Below, one piece after another: positions 11,099-22,399 of a DNA stretch of 64,000 nt (positions are counted from its first letter, which is position 1; each line of letters begins with the position of its first letter). The stretch is taken from positions 108,045,746 to 108,109,745 of the forward strand of contig CM057826.1 in NCBI GenBank assembly GCA_030068075.1. Direction: 5' to 3'. The position numbers and the translations under genes are program-made. The notes under the pieces were generated by a model. The model had not been told where the DNA came from, ran no database searches, and saw only the letters and a program-made list of their open reading frames with translations. The DNA comes from Paguma larvata. Lineage: Eukaryota; Chordata; Mammalia; Carnivora; Viverridae.

Positions 11099-11310
11099 TT
11101 TTTTTTTTTTAATTTTTATTTATTCATTTTGAGAAAGAGAGTTCACACAAGCAAGAAAGGGGCAGAGAGAGAGGGAGAGAAAATACCAAGCAAGCTCTGT
11201 GCCATCAACACAGAGCCCAAGGCAGGGCTCAGACCCACAAATTGTGAGATCATGACCTGAGGTCAAATCAGGGGTTGGATGCCCAATCAATCAAGCCTCC
11301 AAGGATCCCC
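11099..11310 (-). mobile_element. Felid SINE, diverged
   Basis: T-run, TTTATTTATTCATTTTGAGA, GGGGCAGAGAGAGAGGGAGA, CCAAGCAAGCTCTGTGCC and TGTGAGATCATGACCTGAGG segments, with a decayed head (AAGCCTCCAAGGATCCCC). The flanking repeat is weak: AAGAATAAGAATTTC (11084-11098) and AAGAACCCGAATTTT (11311-11325). Confidence 0.88.
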
Positions 11311-11325
11311 AAGAACCCGAATTTT

Positions 11326-11480
11326 AACATCAGTGTTGAATTTACAGGAGCGAATCCTTGACTCATCTGCATTTCAGTTTCTTCATCTATAAAAAGATCA
11401 TTTAGATACCTACTTGCCAGAGTTATTTTAGAATTGATATGGTAGGTGCCCAACAATTGGAAGCTACTATTATCATCAAC
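11326..11480 (+). mobile_element. MIR SINE fragment
   Basis: Landmarks near the MIR core: CATTTCAGTTTCTTCATCTATAAAAAGATCATTTAGATACCTAC, then a decayed GAATTGATATGGTAGGTGCCCAAC (compare the consensus GTGCCTGGCACATAGTAGGCGCTCAA). The preceding SINE probably inserted into its 5' part. Confidence 0.6.
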
Positions 11481-12149
11481 ATTATTGTCATTCTGCTTAT
11501 TGTCAGTTAGAAGATGTGGTTACTGTCCTTAAGGAGAACATCTAGAAGTGGGGAATAGAACCAGGAAACACATGTCAAAGATTGTTGTAATGTGTCATCA
11601 GCACCACATAGAGAGGTAAATAAAGGGCTTCAGCAGAGAGAAAAATCATTCTTAAGAGATTAATTTCCCATTGTTTAGACAATGACTAGTTTTTGAAACC
11701 TGTTTGTTAAACAAAGCTGTGAAGATTATGAATAAAGGCCTATTCATGTAGTAAAGTTTACAAGGTACACAGTGATTTCTAATTTTCTATGAGCAACACT
11801 TTGAATCACTCAAATCTGGCAATGTTATACAGGGGATTGAAAAAAAGGAAGCAAACTGAACTTCCCGGCCTGCATGGGACCATGAAGTCAGGGAGGATGA
11901 AATGGGGGAAATGAAGAGATGTCCCCTTAAGGAGGGAGAGGACCCCAGAAGGGTATCAGAAAATCATAAATATTACTCTCTTTTGCACAGCACGTGTATA
12001 TGGAGAGCCCACTATGCAAAGTGCTGCAGAGGTGAGAAAAGCAGGTAAATTTCTGGGGCTAGTGGCCTTTCAGCCTCATTATGGGTGAGAGTTCATTAGT
12101 GGACTCTGGACAAAAATAGGATCAAGAAGAGCTTGGCACGTAGTATTAA
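11481..12149. other. Anonymous non-coding sequence
   Basis: Mostly unassigned. The part near 11990-12060 (GCCCACTATGCAAAGTGCTGCAGAGGTGAGAAAAGCAGG) resembles an antisense L2 3' end but is too short to call with confidence. Confidence 0.4.
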
Positions 12150-12166
12150 AAATAATATTTATTATT

Positions 12167-12369
12167 GGGACACTTGGATGCCTTGGTCTGTTAAGTGTCT
12201 GACTCTTGACACCAGCTCAGGTTATGATCTTGTGGTTGTAAGATTGAATCCCATGTTGGGCTCTGTGCTAACAGCATGGAGCCTGCTTGGCATTCTCTCT
12301 CTCCCTTCTCTCTGTCCCTCTGCTGCTCATTCTCTATCTTTCTCCTCAAGACAAATAAACATTAAAAAA
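12167..12369 (+). mobile_element. Felid SINE, intermediate class
   Basis: Head GGGACACTTGGATGCCTTGG, then GGTTATGATCTTGTGGTT, GGGCTCTGTGCTAACAGC and the GCCTGCTTGGCATTCTC diagnostic, the CT block and an AAACATTAAAAAAAA tail. The flanking repeat is imperfect: AATAATATTTATTATT (12151-12166) and AGAATATTTGTTATC (from 12371). Confidence 0.9.
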
Positions 12370-12384
12370 AAGAATATTTGTTAT

Positions 12385-12660
12385 CTATGATTTAGCAACT
12401 AGAGAGGGGGTACCAGGGAGTAAAGAGAACTGCATCCCAGTCATCTCAACCCTGAAGTAACTATGAAAGGGGCATCAGTGCAGGTTCGCGCTGGAGGCAT
12501 CTTCCCAAAGGAGAACGATAATTTAGCTAAGGTGGTAGATAAAAGAAATTCCTGGCTACTTCTGAGATCCAGTGTATAGGAAGGTTATATAATAGTGTGT
12601 AGAAAGCTGATATATAATGCAAAGGAGCAAAGTTACCTCCCAACTCTCCAGGCTTATATG
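12385..12660. other. Anonymous spacer
   Basis: Under 300 bp of unassigned sequence between two SINEs, with a locally purine-rich start. Confidence 0.45.
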
Positions 12661-12675
12661 AGAACTAAAGCTTGG

Positions 12676-12882
12676 AGGCACCAGGGTGGCTCAGGTAGTT
12701 AGGCGTCTGACTTCGGCTTAGGTCATGATCTCTCGGTTTGTGAGCTGGAGCCCCATGTCAGGCTCTGTGCTGACAGCCCAGAGCTTCAGATTCAGATTCT
12801 GCTTCAGATTCTGTGTCTCCCTCTCTGCCCCTCCCCTGCTCACATTCTCTTTCTCCCAAAAATAAACAAATATTAAAAAAAA
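12676..12882 (+). mobile_element. Felid SINE
   Basis: Head GAGGCACCAGGGTGGCTCAG, then TTCGGCTTAGGTCATGATCT, GGCTCTGTGCTGACAGCCCAG, and TTCAGATTCTGTGTCTCCCTC preceded by an extra TTCAGATTCAGATTCTG duplication. The tail is poly-A. The TSD AGAACTAAAGC lies at 12661-12671 and 12883-12893. It forms an inverted pair with the next SINE about 100 bp downstream. Confidence 0.93.
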
Positions 12883-12984
12883 AGAACTAAAGCATAAATG
12901 CTGCAGATAGACCCAAAAGTTTTCACAGGGAGAGGGCTCAGAGGAATTCTCTCTACGTGGCTGAACCATATCATGCTTGATATG

Positions 12985-13200
12985 TTTTTTTTAATGTTTA
13001 TTTATTTATTTTGAGAGAGACACAAAGATGGCATAAGTGGGAGAGGGGCAGAGAGAGATGAAGAAAGAGAGAATCCCAAACAGGCTAGGCACTGTCAGCA
13101 CAGAGGTCCACATGAGGCTCTATCTCACAAATCGCAAGATCATGACCTGAGCCAAAATCAAGAGTCAGACGTTTAACTGACTGAGCCATCCAGGTACCCC
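12985..13200 (-). mobile_element. Felid SINE
   Basis: T-run and AATGTTTATTTATTTATTTTG tail junction, GGGGCAGAGAGAGATG, GAATCCCAAACAGGCTAGGC (intermediate class), GCACTGTCAGCACAGAGG and a head ending CAGGTACCCC. The flanking repeat is imperfect: TATCATGCTTGATAT (12969-12983) and TATCATTCTTAATAC (13201-13215). Confidence 0.92.
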
Positions 13201-13261
13201 TATCATTCTTAATACTTTAATAAAGTACCAATGAATTAAGTTTAATAAAATTAGGAATATA

Positions 13262-13460
13262 AAATAGCTGATATTTATTAAAAACTGTATGCAGGTAAGG
13301 TGCTAAGAATTTTACATTCATTTTTGTTATTAATTTTTCATTTAATCTTTTGAGATTGGTACTTTAACACCAATTTTCGAGTCATCATGGTAAGATAACT
13401 AAGTCAATGGCAGAGTGAAAATTCAGTTGCAGATCTGTTTAACTTTGAAGTCCATGCTCT
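13262..13460 (-). mobile_element. MIR SINE, antisense
   Basis: On the plus strand the antisense MIR order is seen: GCTGATATTTATTAAAAACTG, AAGGTGCTAAGAATTTTACATTCAT, CATTTAATCTTTTGAGATTGGTACTTTAACACC, AAGATAACTAAGTCAATGGCAGAG and GAAGTCCATGCTCT. It is nearly full length but eroded. Confidence 0.75.
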
Positions 13461-14132
13461 ATACAATGATTGCATTTACAGTGGTTTTGTTAAATGCACT
13501 TCTCGAAGTAACTCTAGTTCTGATTTTTCCCGCATTCCCGATATTCCCAAGAGGAAAGGAAGGTGGTAAGAGAGAGTAGTGAAGGCACCATATGGCCCAG
13601 CAATATTCCATGGAACTAAACATTTGGGGACATTCGTGAGCATTTTTTTTTATGAACAAATGTACTGCATATGGCTATTTCCACACAAAAGAACAAGTGT
13701 TCATATACACATAGAAATGAAGCTAATTTATAGAACTCTGTTCACACAACTCATTTTAAGCTATTTATTGACTTCGTATGGTTGATTTATGCTTATGTGG
13801 TAGGGTTAAAAGTCATATGAGAACAGTAGAGCCAAAAGTTCTCTTAAAGAGGTAACAGGGTTTTTTTCAGAATGGGACATTTTAGTAAGGTGTGTGCAGC
13901 AAAACGGAGGTCACTAAAAGGCCAGAAATCAAGAGAGACCTAAATGCTGCGGTATTAGAAAAAGTCAGAATTGGTAGTGAAAAAGAGCAAAGAAGAGAAG
14001 GAAAAGGACATGAGAGATAAGATAAAACTCAGTTTTAAGTAAATTCTGTTTACGAGTCTCAACATCAACCCCTACACTCTTGTCCCAAACTTTCAGTCCA
14101 GTCTGTTAACCCCGCTTAGTTGTGCATCTGTT

Positions 14133-14143
14133 GTGTGCATGTA

Positions 14144-14178
<35 letters not shown>
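14133..14178 (+). repeat. (TG)n microsatellite
   Basis: TGTGTGCATGTATGTATG then an uninterrupted TG run of about 14 units. Likely length-polymorphic. Confidence 0.95.
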
Positions 14179-14181
<3 letters not shown>

Positions 14182-14485
14182 AGCAAAAAAACTATGCTGC
14201 TATAGTGAGATACTCTATCAATGGTATTAATTCAGAAGATGCAAGAACTCAGAACCAGAGGTAATTATGACAGTGGAAATCTCTGAACAGAGAAATAGTG
14301 GAATATACTTAAACTTTAGAGCCATGGTGTCCCCTACTGATAGAGTTACAAACAGATTCATGAACAAGTATGTATGTCAAAAGAGAAGGTAATAATGTTG
14401 AGTATAAGGCCATTGCATAAATGAAAAGAGATAATTGGAAAGTATATAACAGGTTTTCATGAAAATAAATTTTATCTTGAGATTT

Positions 14486-14515
14486 CTTCAATATCCTTCA
14501 ATATCCTTCAATCCT
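14486..14515 (+). repeat. 10-bp tandem repeat, about 2.9 copies
   Basis: The unit CTTCAATATC is repeated in perfect register (CTTCAATATC twice, then CTTCAATCC). Small, probably replication-slippage derived. Confidence 0.85.
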
Positions 14516-16459
14516 AAAAGTGTATTTAATTATGAAGCTTAGCAAAATTCTATACCTACATGGCTATACTAATAAAGACTGTCAGGCTATCAAGAACATG
14601 ACATAAGAAAACTATAAATTTTATGTCCAACATGAGCATGGAAATATCTTTGATGTGTAGGCAATTAACATTTTTGAAGAGAATCGGGAGGCAGTAAATG
14701 TTTAATTGACATTTGACTTTTTCCTACAGTGACAACCTGGCCTATTTATACCACTCATTGAAATAAACGCAGGTTGGAATTTTCCGTGAAAGCTAGTTTC
14801 ATCCTGAAAACACTTCTCTTACTGTATAGAATGGCAGTTCTACTAGAGATGTAAGCAAGACTACATGGAGAGCACAGGTGGTCTTTTGGAATAGCCAGTA
14901 ATATAATGTGGAACAGAGAATGTGTCCATTTTCACCATGGCCCCAGGCCTTCAGAAATCATTTCGCTCAATAATCTGTAAAGGTGACCGCTTTTCATCAG
15001 GCATCACTTGCCATGTCCATCATCTAACACATCAACATGAAGAAGGGCCTGTTTTGTACTACAATCGACTTATAACATACATTTCAGTTCAGGAAGGTGA
15101 AAAAGAAGTGACTTTGTTTGATCAGTGTGGAACATAGACTGTATGTGCCCTTGTGGGTTTTTTGTTTTATTTTTCATTTTTATTTTTTTTAATATTTGGG
15201 TCTAACTTTTCAAGCTAGAAGAATAGTTCATTATGTAGAAAATAGCTGTTCTTATAATATTGCGTGTATGTCTTATTACTATTCCAGTGGATACACTGAA
15301 TTATGTAAATAGCACTAGGAATTTATTTAACTGAGGCCCATCAATGATTCTTTTTGTCAACAATCTACAAGTCCTAATGTATGATTTAACAAGGACTTGA
15401 ATGCCTTTGCTCTTAACTTTTAATGACCTTCTGAAAGCGATTCTCTTTGCGCCTCTTTTTTTTCCATCTTCTTTATCTCCTCTTTCATTAGGGAGGATTT
15501 TTTTTTTAATGCAACAACTGCAAGACAAAAACAGAGTCCTATTGTTCCTCTCATTTTAAAATTACAATTATTTTCAGCTCTAATTATTCAAGTCTTTATT
15601 TAGAAAATCTAGCTTATTTTAAAGGGTAAAATTTTTTTCATCTACCTTTCTTGCTTGTCAGAATGAAGCAAAAGATGACTGAGGTGTCCTCTGATGGCTT
15701 TTTCCTTGGTGCTATGATCTCATTTCTCAATGACACATAGGAACTGATGCTCAAATTGTGCAGCCCACACGAACCCACTCTATCGGAATCAGGGTATAAC
15801 CTCTATTCCTTATTTTTAAAATACCACTTTTCCAAAGGTTGGAAACTTTCTACTGAGTAAGACCATCATTTCCGAATCAACAGCAGCCTCATGCAGACTT
15901 AGAAGATCCATGAGCAGAGAAGTCTCACCCTTTGGTACTCAGTGGATGTTCTTTCCAGTGATGTGCTAGTGCATATTTAACTACTGGCTCTCTGGTGGGG
16001 GGCAGGTGAAAATCATCTGATTTATAACATGTGATGATTTCCATGGTGTAAACACTGCCGCCACTACTGAATTCAAACCACTGACATGATGTTACTGAAC
16101 ATGGAATAGCTGTGCAGTAACACTCCAATATATTTCCCCCGTATAGACACCAATGTAAATAACCTCAAATACAGAGATAACATAAAACATAGTAAAATAA
16201 TTAGAAGGGGATGAGTTTTTAGCAGTTATTGCTTTTGTTTTTAATATAACTAATTTAATTGTAAGTTTATGTAATTCAATTCTTAGTAATGGAAGTGTTC
16301 GTGTAATGAAACTGGCTCATGACATTTTTGAAAAGTTAACAATGGGTCCTTTCAGGCCAATACAGGCCAACTTCAGCACAACACTGGCTCTTTCCCTCTA
16401 TTCAATGCCTGCTCCTCCCCAACACTCGGAGATTAAGGATAGAAGGAGGATGAGCAAGT

Positions 16460-16935
16460 GAATATTCTTTGGATACCTAATGTGTTTGAGGCACTGTGCC
16501 CAATTATTTATAGATCTTAACAAAACTAGAATATTATTGGTTGCATAGCTACTATAGGCCAGGCCCTGCACGAGGCATTTTTTTTCATATTACCTCATTA
16601 CATACTTACAACAAATCCACGAAGTGAGTGTTAATATGCACTTTACTCATGAGGCACTCAAGGGTCGTGGAGGGAAAAAGCTTCCCCAAGACTATACCAT
16701 CTAGTAAGTGGGGATCAATCAAGTAAATTAGGGTCACCATTCAGGTGTCTCAGACTTCACATTCTCTCCTTGTAACTGACACTCACAGTAACTTTCTGAG
16801 GCAGATTTTACTACTTCTTTTTACAGATGAGATTTAGAAACATCATGGGATGGTTTCAACACTATATAATATATAGATGGTACAGACAGTGCACTTTCAA
16901 AGCCCATGATTTGTGTACCACAATACTCTGTCTAC
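16460..16935 (-). mobile_element. Two adjacent antisense MIR fragments
   Basis: First copy: CTACTATAGGCCAGGCCCTGC, ATATTACCTCATTACATAC, ATCCACGAAGTGAGTGTTAATATGCACTTTACTCATGAGGCACTC, CTTCCCCAAGACTATACCATCTAGTAAGTGG. Second copy, from about 16770: GTAACTTTCTGAGGCAGATTTTACTACTTCTTTTTACAGATGAGATTTAGAAAC, then AAGCCCATGATTTGTGTACCACAATACTCT. Both follow MIR order on the minus strand. Confidence 0.7.
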
Positions 16936-18339
16936 CTCAACCTCAAAATACTCCTTTTGTTGAGGATGTAAGTTATTTGATTTACTGAGTTACATGTAAG
17001 TTTCAGAATGAAGGAGTTACCTCCTCCACAAAAGCATTTGTATATTAAAATAAGCCAAAGGGAGAAAATATTGCTTAAGACAAAACAAAAGATCCATAAC
17101 CATAAAAGTCGAGCAACAGCTATGAGTCAGGAGCTATTAGAATTTTGTTAGCCTGGGCATCCTAATACTTTTCCAGCAGTATTCTTATTCTGTCCACCAA
17201 GGAAAGAAGGCTCCACTCAATATTTGAAAAAAAGAGTTTAATTTATTGCCTGTTTAAGCAAGTGAGTGCTGAACTTGAAAGACTTAGTTTGTCTGAGCAA
17301 AATAGAAGGTAGATGTTGTATCTGTTTATCTTCGTACTTTCTTACTCAAGGCAGTCCTCCTCAATCTGATAGAGACATTGACTCCCAGAAGCTCCAAACT
17401 CACATCTTTCTTGTATATAATTAAGGGGGAAAGAATATTCTTACTCTCAGAAATAAGGAACTTAATAGCAAGTCTCTCTGATTGCTGGGTTTGAATACCA
17501 TGCCTCTTGCTAGACCAATCCAAGTACAGAGCAGTGAAACGGTTCAGGCCTAGGTCACTTCCTATCTCTGTGGTGGGGACTAAGAAGTTGATTACTAGGA
17601 ATGGGTAGTCAGGGATAAGCAAAGTACAGTTACATTTTTAAAAAATGGTAATAGGAAGACTTTCTGAAGAGCCCCAAACAATAACTATCAAAATCCATTA
17701 TTATAAAGTGTTTTCTTACAACACCTTCTACATTTTTCATGCTTGGTAATCTGATTATTGGTCAAGCAGTTTCCCTTAATCGAAACTGTCAAGACTTCTA
17801 CTGTAGAGAAAATAGAAAGTATTAAAATTGGCATAATTCGTAAGAAGACCACTCTATTATTATATAATTCTCCCTGAATTTCTATAATGTGAAGTTGTAA
17901 GGAGTGGATTCATTAATAAGTTAGACAAACAGAGGCATAATTTGCAACTTCACCCTTCTCAAGTCCACTTAATGTGTGAAGATGGTGTTTCACCATTATG
18001 TGTCCATCGACGGGAGGGATAATTCTGATGAGACAGGTAATGCAAGGGAGTGGCCTCAAACTTCTGGGTTGCACTTTTCATCATGGGGCCTCTCACAGAT
18101 CTTCTGAGCAAAGACCATTGGATTAAACTGGAAACTAGGAAGAAGGAACATTTTCCCCCAAAAGATCCATCAACACCAAAGAGTGAGACAAGTGCTTGCA
18201 GAAATGAAAGTAGGACCAACAAGAAAATAAGTACATTCAAATTTACGTTTGTCATGCAGTAAGATGTAAAACATAGGGATATATTTTTACATTGTTGGTG
18301 TAAAAATGAAGTGCATAAACTCATCTCATTCCTTCAGTC
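16936..18339. other. Anonymous non-coding sequence
   Basis: No repeat recognised. It contains the longest open frame in the window (121 codons, minus strand, 17959-18324). That frame has a hydrophobic stretch (LNVLIFLLVLLSFLQALV) but no recognisable family, no homologous downstream exon and an overlapping plus-strand frame. Considered chance. Confidence 0.45.
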
Positions 18340-18358
18340 AGAAGTATAACCACACCTT

Positions 18359-18577
18359 GGGAGTCAGGGTGGCTCAGTTGGTTGAGTGTCTGACTTTGGC
18401 TCAGGTCATGATCTCACCTTTCCTGACTTTAAGCCCCATATCAGGCTCTGTGCTAACAGCTCAGAGCCTGGAGCCTGCTTCAGATTCTGTGTCTCCCTTT
18501 TGCTCTCTGCCCCTCCCCATCTCACGCTCTCTCTGTCTCTCAAATATAATAACATAAACATTAAAAAATTTTAAAAA
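18359..18577 (+). mobile_element. Felid SINE with 19-bp TSD
   Basis: Head GGGAGTCAGGGTGGCTCAG, then GGCTCAGGTCATGATCTCAC, GACTTTAAGCCCCATATCAGG, CAGAGCCTGGAGCCTGCTTC and AGATTCTGTGTCTCCC. The TSD AGAAGTATAACCACACCTT (18340-18358) is repeated at 18578-18596 with one mismatch. The two frames overlapping it are SINE shadows. Confidence 0.96.
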
Positions 18578-18596
18578 AGAAGTATAACCACATCTT

Positions 18597-21200
18597 TCTC
18601 AGATTAACTTCAATAGTTCCCTTACTTGCACAGTAACTAGCAGCTTTCTAGCAGGCAGAGAGTATGGAAGACAAAAGTAGGAAGGAAATCAGAGGACAAC
18701 AGAATGGTCCTTCACAGTAAACAGGGTAAGCCCTGACACATGGGCCTTTCTGTGGTGAAAACCTTCGTCTCCACTGTCAGCATGTTCTATCTCTTCATTT
18801 TGCAGGTTTCCTAGGGATTAAAGGTGGCAGAAATAGTGTAATTCATACTTAGTTCAGAGAACCTAAAAAATATTTTCCTTAATTTCTATCTGTTCCATTG
18901 TTATTTACTCCTTTTGCTTTTGTATTTGGAAGGAAAACATAAGCAGAAAATACCATGTGGACTGTATAGGTAGCACCTGAAGAGGGTACCACCCTTCAGA
19001 GGGAGAGGTCACCATCTCTAAGTGTGAAAACCAGATGAGATGATACCCATCAGGAAAAATAGCATAGTACACCAGGAGTCAGGATCTCCACTTTTGGTCT
19101 GGCCAATCCAATGCCTGTGCAGGAGATGTGGAAGAGACCACATTTCTGATGTTCTTCTACTTTTTGCAATTGAGTACAATCATGGAGGGGCTAGGATTTT
19201 TTAAACAAATATTAAGTTTCATGAGTGTCAAGAGGATAGTTGAGCATGAGAATGAGCACCTATTTTTATCTTAAGAAAGCTTCTTGAAGACTATAGGATA
19301 ATTAAGGGGAGAGGACACAGTTCAGTGAAGCCTACCTTCAGTATGAAAGATCATAAGGTTGATTTCCCCCATCTCTCAAAACAACACATTTGCACACACA
19401 TATGCATACATGTGTACACACACATCACACACTCATATACACACACAGAGAGGGTTGATAGAGATCCCCTTTTCTGTTCCAGAAAGGAAAAGCTCTTTTC
19501 AAATTCCTTATCCATATAACTAATACTTAATACAAGTTCATTGCTTTAAAACTTCCCCAGATAGAAAGTGAAATTATAGACAAAAGAGTAAAACATGTCA
19601 TCCTGCCATGACGTTGGTGTTTTGTTCACAGAATTAAAATGGAAGAACTTTGAAAATTAAAAAAAAAAAATCTGTAGAAACATCTTTCTTTCATGATTAT
19701 TGGATTCTTATGTTTCTGTTTTTACCAGCAAAATTCTGGATATATAAGCCAAACTGAAATTAGATGAAATTCTGAAACCTCAGTTTGGGTGACCATCCCT
19801 TTGAGAAATATGTGTACATCTGTGTGGAATGTGTGAAAGAGAATAGGTGGGGCTCCAGTGGATTGGTTCAGTGAGCTGGGTAAGTCACTCATTCTTTCCT
19901 CATCCCTTGGTGCAATGTGAGCTGAACCAGACTACCTTGACTAACAAGGATGTTTTCAAGGAATCTATCATTTTGGTGATGGGTTTTACTATTTCTTTTC
20001 CATATGGTGAAAATTTCTATGCTTAGCAGGCACCAGATTCTTTTCAAGATTTTTCTTAGGGACCTACCAAACAAAATGGAAATATTTGGAGAAAATTTAA
20101 GAAAAGAACACTAAAATAAATAGATTTAATATAGTACAATGCTGTGTTAATGAAATTTTTATGGTACCCTTGAGAGCAATTTTTTTTGCTGAGAAAGGAA
20201 CATTAAGAGGTTTACTTTTGTTTAAAATAAAAATATTTAACTTATTAAAGTTTTAGATGAAAAAACCTAGTTATTCCTTCAGCTTTTAAGTTTAGCCAAT
20301 TATTATTATTCTGTGTTTAGCAAATTTTCAAAAGTCACTTTGAACAATTCCCATTTAAAAACTGAGTTCAAAAATTTAAAACTGCATTTCATATTTCATT
20401 TCCTCTTCAAGTATTTTCTTCTCTGAAATAAACGAAATCCTCCTTAATATTAAATTATTCTTACAAGTCTAACCAACTTAAAGAGAAATACTTCCTCTTC
20501 AGATCACAAGTCTTAATAACTCAATTATGGATTTTAATTTAAATTTACAAGGCTATTGCTCTAATGGGCCAAAATTCTACTAAAAAACATTTAAAAGTTA
20601 TTAAATTCCAAAATATTTACTCATTTAAAAAATACAAAAATATTAACTGTATCGTCCAGATTTTCACAAACACTTTTATCCTCATTCTTAAATCTTCATG
20701 TGGTTCATGTCTGTGAAAGCCAATTAACATCCAAGTTAACAGGGTTTACTTTGTACCAATGGTTTTAGCCAACATCTGAGGACATCCAGGGCAGCTTTCT
20801 CTCTGACCCCCAAGGAAACTATGTAATATTAGGAATTGTTTCCTCAGATATATACTTAAAGATATTAACAACTACAGATTTCAGCTGGTTTACTGCCTAG
20901 CCTCTTGTGAACAGCTCTGAACTCTTTGATAGTTGCTACTCAGTGACTCTACTATACTTCAAAAGGGGTGTATTGGGATTTATACAGAGTCCACCACTAA
21001 ATATTCAGGCTATAAACTTCGATTAATTTTGATTATCAATGCAAAACACCAGTCCAGGTTTATTCCATGTATTTCTACAGCTCAGATGATATATAAATAT
21101 CCAATAGTGAAGATCCTTGAACTTGATGGGACTCTTATAAACCAGTTTCCTTATTGGAGTTCAGCTCCACATGAACAGTATACTCTACTAACATGAACCT
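18597..21200. other. Anonymous AT-rich sequence, about 2.6 kb
   Basis: No gene or transposon recognised. There is a CA-rich stretch at 19386-19448 and an A-run near 19660. A very AT-rich part lies at about 20100-20660. Confidence 0.5.
19386..19448 (+). repeat. Imperfect (CA)n/(CACATA)n
   Basis: Interrupted CACA, CATATG and ACACAC units with non-repeat interruptions. Low complexity. The THICIHVYTHITHSYTHT-type translation is an artefact of this repeat. Confidence 0.85.
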
Positions 21201-21204
21201 ATTC

Positions 21205-21370
21205 TGATATAGATTTCTGGCCTTTGGGCAAGTCATTTTGCCCTCTCAGTGACCTAATATATGAAGGAGGCATCTCTACTTGTCCCCAACCTCATAGTAT
21301 TATTAGAATTAATGAATAATGTCTCAGGCAATACTTAAGAGAATTCTATCCAAAAATAGTAAGCTGTTAC
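21205..21370 (+). mobile_element. MIR SINE fragment
   Basis: CCTTTGGGCAAGTCATTTTGCCCTCTCAGTGACCTAATATATGAAGGAGG, then CCTCATAGTATTATTAGAATTAATGAATAATG and AGGCAATACTTAAG follow MIR order. Confidence 0.65.
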
Positions 21371-21429
21371 CTAAGTTAACAAGTCTCCTGTAAGAGGCTC
21401 AGGTCTCATAGGAAGGATGTTGGACAGTG

Positions 21430-21600
21430 TCCAAATCACTGTTCAGTCACTTAGTAGTCAATGAACTTGGAAAAGTCCCTTTCCTTTCTGATCTTTTTAC
21501 CTAGGGATCCCCCTACCTGCCTCAATGGAATGCTATGGGAATCAGAAGACAGAATATATGTGAATGGGCTTATGATGAATAGAGTAGCATACTAATGTGT
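21430..21600 (+). mobile_element. Second MIR-like fragment
   Basis: ATCACTGTTCAGTCACTTAGTAGTCAATGAACTTGGAAAAGTCCCTTTCCTTTCTGATC, then CTACCTGCCTCAATGGAATGCTATGGGAATCAGAAG, matching MIR spacing loosely. Tandem to the previous fragment in the same orientation. Confidence 0.55.
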
Positions 21601-22159
21601 GCTCTATGTTACTGTACATGGTGAATTTCTGTAGTCTGCATATCTGTAGCTGACTTCCCATAGTCTTGGTACCAGTGCTCTAAACAGGTCTGGAAAAAAG
21701 TACTCAGGACACTAAACTGCGGTGTCAGAAAAATAAATACCATTTTAACATTTCTGCATTTCTCAATGAACTGATTTTTCCCAAAGTTCAGTAATACAGA
21801 ATTCTGGTGCATACATAATCACACCTTCGGTTCATATTTGTCGTCCCTGGAATCAAAGACTGAGGCAACTTCACAGCTCTTAGTGAATGTTATGAACAAG
21901 TGTTGGAGCTAACATCTTGCCTTAAAAAAAAAAAAAGCTCATTTTCTGCCTACTCTGATCTCTCATTCAAATCAAAGTGCAGAGAAAAGATCAAAAGGAA
22001 AATGAGAAATATTAATTAAAAGTTAATGTAAAGCCAAAAGGAACCTTTAGTTTCCAAGAGCAATTTTTAAGAAAGAGTATCTTGGACAAAATAAGAACAT
22101 TTAAGTACTAAACAAAAGAATTGAACACAAATAACAAAGCCTAACGATGAAGATTTTTT
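21601..22159. other. Anonymous non-coding sequence
   Basis: No repeat or gene recognised apart from a poly-A run near 21924-21936. Confidence 0.5.
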
Positions 22160-22172
22160 AAAACAAATTTTA

Positions 22173-22386
22173 GGGGCGCCTGGGTGGCTCAGTCGGTTGA
22201 GTGTCCAACTTTGTCTCAGGTCATGATCTCGCGGGCTGTGAGTTCGAGCCCCGCGTCAGGTTCTGTGCTGACAGCTCAGAGCCTGGAGCCTGCTTCGGAT
22301 TCTGTGTCTCTCTCTCTCTCTGCCCCTCCTCAGCTTGTGCTTTCTCTCTCTCAAAAAAATAAATAAATAAATAAACGTTTAAAAAA
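22173..22386 (+). mobile_element. Young felid SINE (SINEC_Fc type)
   Basis: The head is near-consensus (GGGGCGCCTGGGTGGCTCAG) with CpGs retained (GATCTCGCGG, GAGTTCGAGCCCCGCG). Then come GCTTCGGATTCTGTGTCTC, the CT block and an AAATAAATAAATAAACG tail. A perfect 13-bp TSD, AAAACAAATTTTA, lies at 22160-22172 and 22387-22399. It is among the youngest copies here. Confidence 0.97.
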
Positions 22387-22399
22387 AAAACAAATTTTA

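Larger units (their letters stand above)
13461..16440. other. Anonymous non-coding sequence, about 3 kb
   Basis: No gene, SINE or LINE recognised. It holds a (TG)n microsatellite (14133-14178) and a three-copy 10-bp tandem (14486-14515). Two low-complexity T-rich runs lie near 15160-15190 and 15498-15508. Short open frames at 14922-15137 and 15301-15528 show no recognisable family. Confidence 0.5.

Noticed and set aside
17959..18324. 121-codon minus-strand open frame, longest in the window
   Set aside because: No recognisable domain, an overlapping opposite-strand frame, no splice or promoter context, and this length is unremarkable for 64 kb of six-frame sequence.
22173..22245. tRNA-like head of SINEs considered as tRNA genes
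   Set aside because: Only the tRNA-derived promoter region of SINEs is present; none can be called a functional tRNA.
22184..22366. Serine-rich frames with PASGSVLTAQSLEPASDSVS-type sequence, repeated at many SINEs
   Set aside because: The same peptide appears wherever the SINE is read in that frame. It is a repeat artefact, not a gene family.
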